Positions 62,505 to 64,000 of a stretch of DNA of 64,000 bases are shown here, piece by piece. The DNA is from Bacteroides sp. 519. Lineage in GTDB: Bacteria; Bacteroidota; Bacteroidia; Bacteroidales; Bacteroidaceae. Location of the stretch: contig NZ_QVMJ01000001.1 in NCBI RefSeq assembly GCF_010500955.1, positions 400,446-464,445 on the forward strand, written 5' to 3'. Every line of letters begins with the position of its first letter. Position 1 is the first letter of the stretch. The translations under genes were made by a program, and so were the position numbers. The notes beneath the pieces are model-generated. The model worked only from the letters and a program-made list of their open reading frames with translations. It made no database searches and was not told the origin of the DNA.

Positions 62505-62920
62505 TTGTCCCTCTCTAGGTAGGAGAGAGACATTGATTTCGTTGCAAATGTAAGCGATTTCATTGAAACCTCCAAGAATTCTCCTTAAACTCTTTATTTT
62601 TTGCAAATATCACTTTGGTAATAAGATCATACCCCCAGCTTATTATTATAGTAAGCCTATTGTGTTTTGTTTTCAAAAGATGATACAAATAAAACTTTCT
62701 TTTATCTCGTTATTTAATAGTTATTAACTCTTTGGCCTTCTTTTCTTTTCCTTCTTTTCATAGTTTCCCTTACCCATGAGTTTTTTTCCTTTTTATCCCT
62801 CCTCTTGAGCCAACAATAAATGCCGTTTAGTATCAAATGCTAACAAAAAGGCATCGTTTTCTATGTTTCACTTCGTTGTTTAACAACTTACCTGTCTCTC
62901 TCCTACCTAGAGAGGGACAA
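62505..62920. other. invertible promoter segment (inverton 2) with perfect 28-bp inverted repeats
   Basis: IRL 62505-62532 (TTGTCCCTCTCTAGGTAGGA...) and IRR 62893-62920 are exact inverted copies enclosing 360 bp. A promoter inside faces left. Inversion would point it at the gene starting at 62948, 28 bp after IRR. No gene was recognised in the interior. Confidence 0.9.
62545..62575 (-). promoter_or_regulatory. invertible promoter of fimbrial locus 2, currently facing away (OFF)
   Basis: Minus-strand -7 TACATTTG (62545-62552) and -33 TTG (62573-62575), spacer 20 bp; the -7 is 12 bp from IRL, the same spacing as in inverton 1. The shared flank ATTGA...GTTGCAAA confirms a common origin. Confidence 0.85.
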
Positions 62921-62947
62921 CTAACGACTAACGAATTAATAGACGCG

Positions 62948-63283
62948 ATGCTTAACAAAAGAACTCTTTATGTAATTTATCTGCTTCACAAGGCCGATGA
63001 GTTGTGTTTGAATGCAGGCAACCCTTTTCATAGTAAATCTAATTTAAGCAGTCCTGCTTATTTGGATCTGATTCGTATACGTAGTTATTTACGTAGTTTA
63101 ATCAAGAATAATCTTGACGATGAAGCTTTGTTGGACATTCTTCTTTGTATGCGTCGTGTAATTGATGCTATGCGTATCCCCCGGAGTTTGAAATCGAATT
63201 TTCCCCGTACGCTTTCCCAGTTTAATTCTTTGTACAGTCATTGGTTGCCCGATGTAAAATCTTCTCATCTCAATGACAAATAG
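62948..63283 (+). CDS. helical protein, first gene of fimbrial locus 2
   Basis: 111 aa from MLNKRTLYVIYLLHKADELC; a longer frame starting upstream crosses the inverted repeat and is rejected because the paralogue at 28097 starts at the same codon (GACGCGATGCTTAAC context in both). Shared features are RIRSYLRSLIKNNLDDEALL, FPRTLSQFNSLYSHWL and a basic tail. The function is unknown. Confidence 0.75.
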   Translation: MLNKRTLYVIYLLHKADELCLNAGNPFHSKSNLSSPAYLDLIRIRSYLRSLIKNNLDDEALLDILLCMRRVIDAMRIPRSLKSNFPRTLSQFNSLYSHWLPDVKSSHLNDK

Positions 63284-63307
63284 TAAATTGTAATTGCAAA
63301 TAATCTC

Positions 63308-63910
63308 ATGACTCGAATCTTATTCATATTCATCCTTGTTTTTACGCAGGCAGCTCAGAGTAACTGCCGTGCTCAGGAGGTTTTAAACAGTTATCGGTTG
63401 TACAATAATTCTCCCTATTTTGCAATAAAGAGTAATTTATTGTGCAACATAACTGCAAGTTTCAACCTCGAATCCGAATTCAGACTGAGCCAACGGCATA
63501 CTCTCTGCCTGCCTGTAACCTACAACCCTTTAGTGTTTGCCAATAACACCCAGTGGAAACACCTGTTTGTTCAACCCGAACTGCGCCACTGGTTTTATGG
63601 TCCCTTTCAAGGGCACTTCATTGGCCTTCATGGGCATTACGGGGAGTACAATGTAGGAAACATCAACCTCTTTAAAGCCACCAAAGAGCACCGTTACGAT
63701 GGCTACTTAGCCGGTGGAGGAATTTCGTGGGGCTATCACCGCATACTGGCCGCCCGATGGTCGCTAGAGTTTACCGTTGGTTTGGGGTATGCATACCTGG
63801 ATTACGATAAATATGAATACCCCAAATGTGGTAGACTGGTAAAAAGCAGCAACAGGCATTATGTAGGGCCAACAAAAATTGGATTGAGCTTGGTTTATAT
63901 GATTAAATGA
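63308..63910 (+). CDS. DUF3575 outer-membrane beta-barrel protein
   Basis: 200 aa; signal MTRILFIFILVFTQAAQSNC to about RAQ. FAIKSNLLCNITASFNLESE, LFVQPELRHWFYGPFQGHFI, YLAGGGISWGYHRILAARWS and VGPTKIGLSLVYMIK align with the paralogue at 28455-29051. It is followed by the same GAAACGCAGATTAACGC repeat as in locus 1. The rest of this fimbrial operon presumably lies beyond the window. Confidence 0.87.
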   Translation: MTRILFIFILVFTQAAQSNCRAQEVLNSYRLYNNSPYFAIKSNLLCNITASFNLESEFRLSQRHTLCLPVTYNPLVFANNTQWKHLFVQPELRHWFYGPFQGHFIGLHGHYGEYNVGNINLFKATKEHRYDGYLAGGGISWGYHRILAARWSLEFTVGLGYAYLDYDKYEYPKCGRLVKSSNRHYVGPTKIGLSLVYMIK

Positions 63911-64000
63911 AGTTATTGATTTTTTTGAAACGCAGATTAACGCGGATTAACGCAGATTAATCTCTATTTAAATACTTGGTTTATATGATTAAATGAAGTT
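63889..64000. repeat. 26-bp direct duplication around a GAAACGCAGATTAACGC repeat
   Basis: CTTGGTTTATATGATTAAAT plus GAAGTT occurs at 63889-63914 (end of the DUF3575 gene) and again exactly at 63975-64000, the window edge. Between them is one arm of the 29069-29187 type repeat. Confidence 0.85.

Noticed and set aside
1..64000. tRNA, rRNA or plasmid origin
   Set aside because: I read the intergenic regions for cloverleaf-like and iteron-like patterns and saw none that I could support.

Overview
The window looks like chromosomal DNA of a Bacteroidota, most likely Bacteroidales. Supporting signs are repeated TAnnTTTG -7 promoter elements, Bacteroides-type tyrosine recombinases, an RteC-family gene of the CTnDOT kind, DUF3575/DUF3868 proteins, Mfa1/Mfa2-type (type V) fimbrial lipoproteins, and GH2 enzymes with Bacteroidales architectures. 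I saw no rRNA or tRNA gene.

Region 1 (1-8200, minus strand) holds two short operons. One encodes a multi-pass membrane protein, an AraC/GyrI-type regulator, a QueG-like Fe-S protein, a methyltransferase, an alpha/beta hydrolase and a DJ-1/PfpI protein. The other encodes a GNAT acetyltransferase, a class II synthetase-like protein and an AraC regulator. They are followed by a CTn-type integrase.

Region 2 (8200-16730) is a decaying accessory zone. It contains a reductase with a long structured leader or small RNA gene, a frameshifted rteC, a fragment of a LuxR regulator gene, a second copy of the membrane protein, a ProX/GyrI chimeric pseudogene, an AlkD-like gene, the 3' stump of a methyltransferase gene, an intact PAS-LuxR regulator, and a HelD-like helicase lacking its Walker A segment. 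Several remnants are copies of genes that are intact elsewhere in the window. A small detox-type operon (DfsB-like, hypothetical, nucleotidyltransferase) ends the zone.

Region 3 (16800-25750) has an NmrA-DUF1801 fusion gene overlapping an antisense M28 peptidase gene, an AraC regulator, a very large GH2 beta-galactosidase, and palindrome-rich DNA.

Region 4 (26160-42150) is a complete fimbrial locus under an invertible promoter. A tyrosine recombinase gene is followed by a 413-bp inverton bounded by perfect 22-bp inverted repeats. Then come a 112-aa helical protein, DUF3575, DUF3868/OmpA-TPR, a TPR lipoprotein, the Mfa1-like major subunit, Mfa2-like and accessory fimbrillins, tip proteins and a broken tip paralogue. 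The promoter inside the inverton (TATCTTTG, -33 TTG, 20-bp spacer) faces away from the operon, so the sequenced copy is OFF.

Region 5 (42550-56150) is mostly metabolic and surface genes: FabG, a WYL regulator, a PaaI thioesterase, an amidase with a golvesin-like domain, two GH2 enzymes and a GH31 stump. Region 6 (55579-60221, minus) is a second, shorter fimbrial tip/anchor cluster. Region 7 (61270-64000) starts a third fimbrial locus with the same plan as region 4: recombinase, 416-bp inverton with perfect 28-bp repeats (again OFF), helical protein, DUF3575. The window ends inside it. Intergenic DNA throughout carries long, often nested palindromes that share the word CCATGCGG.

The main biological story is two parallel, independently switchable pilus loci, each with its own recombinase, its own inverted repeats, and an unusual array of GAAAC-N5-GTTTC palindromes upstream of the recombinase gene.
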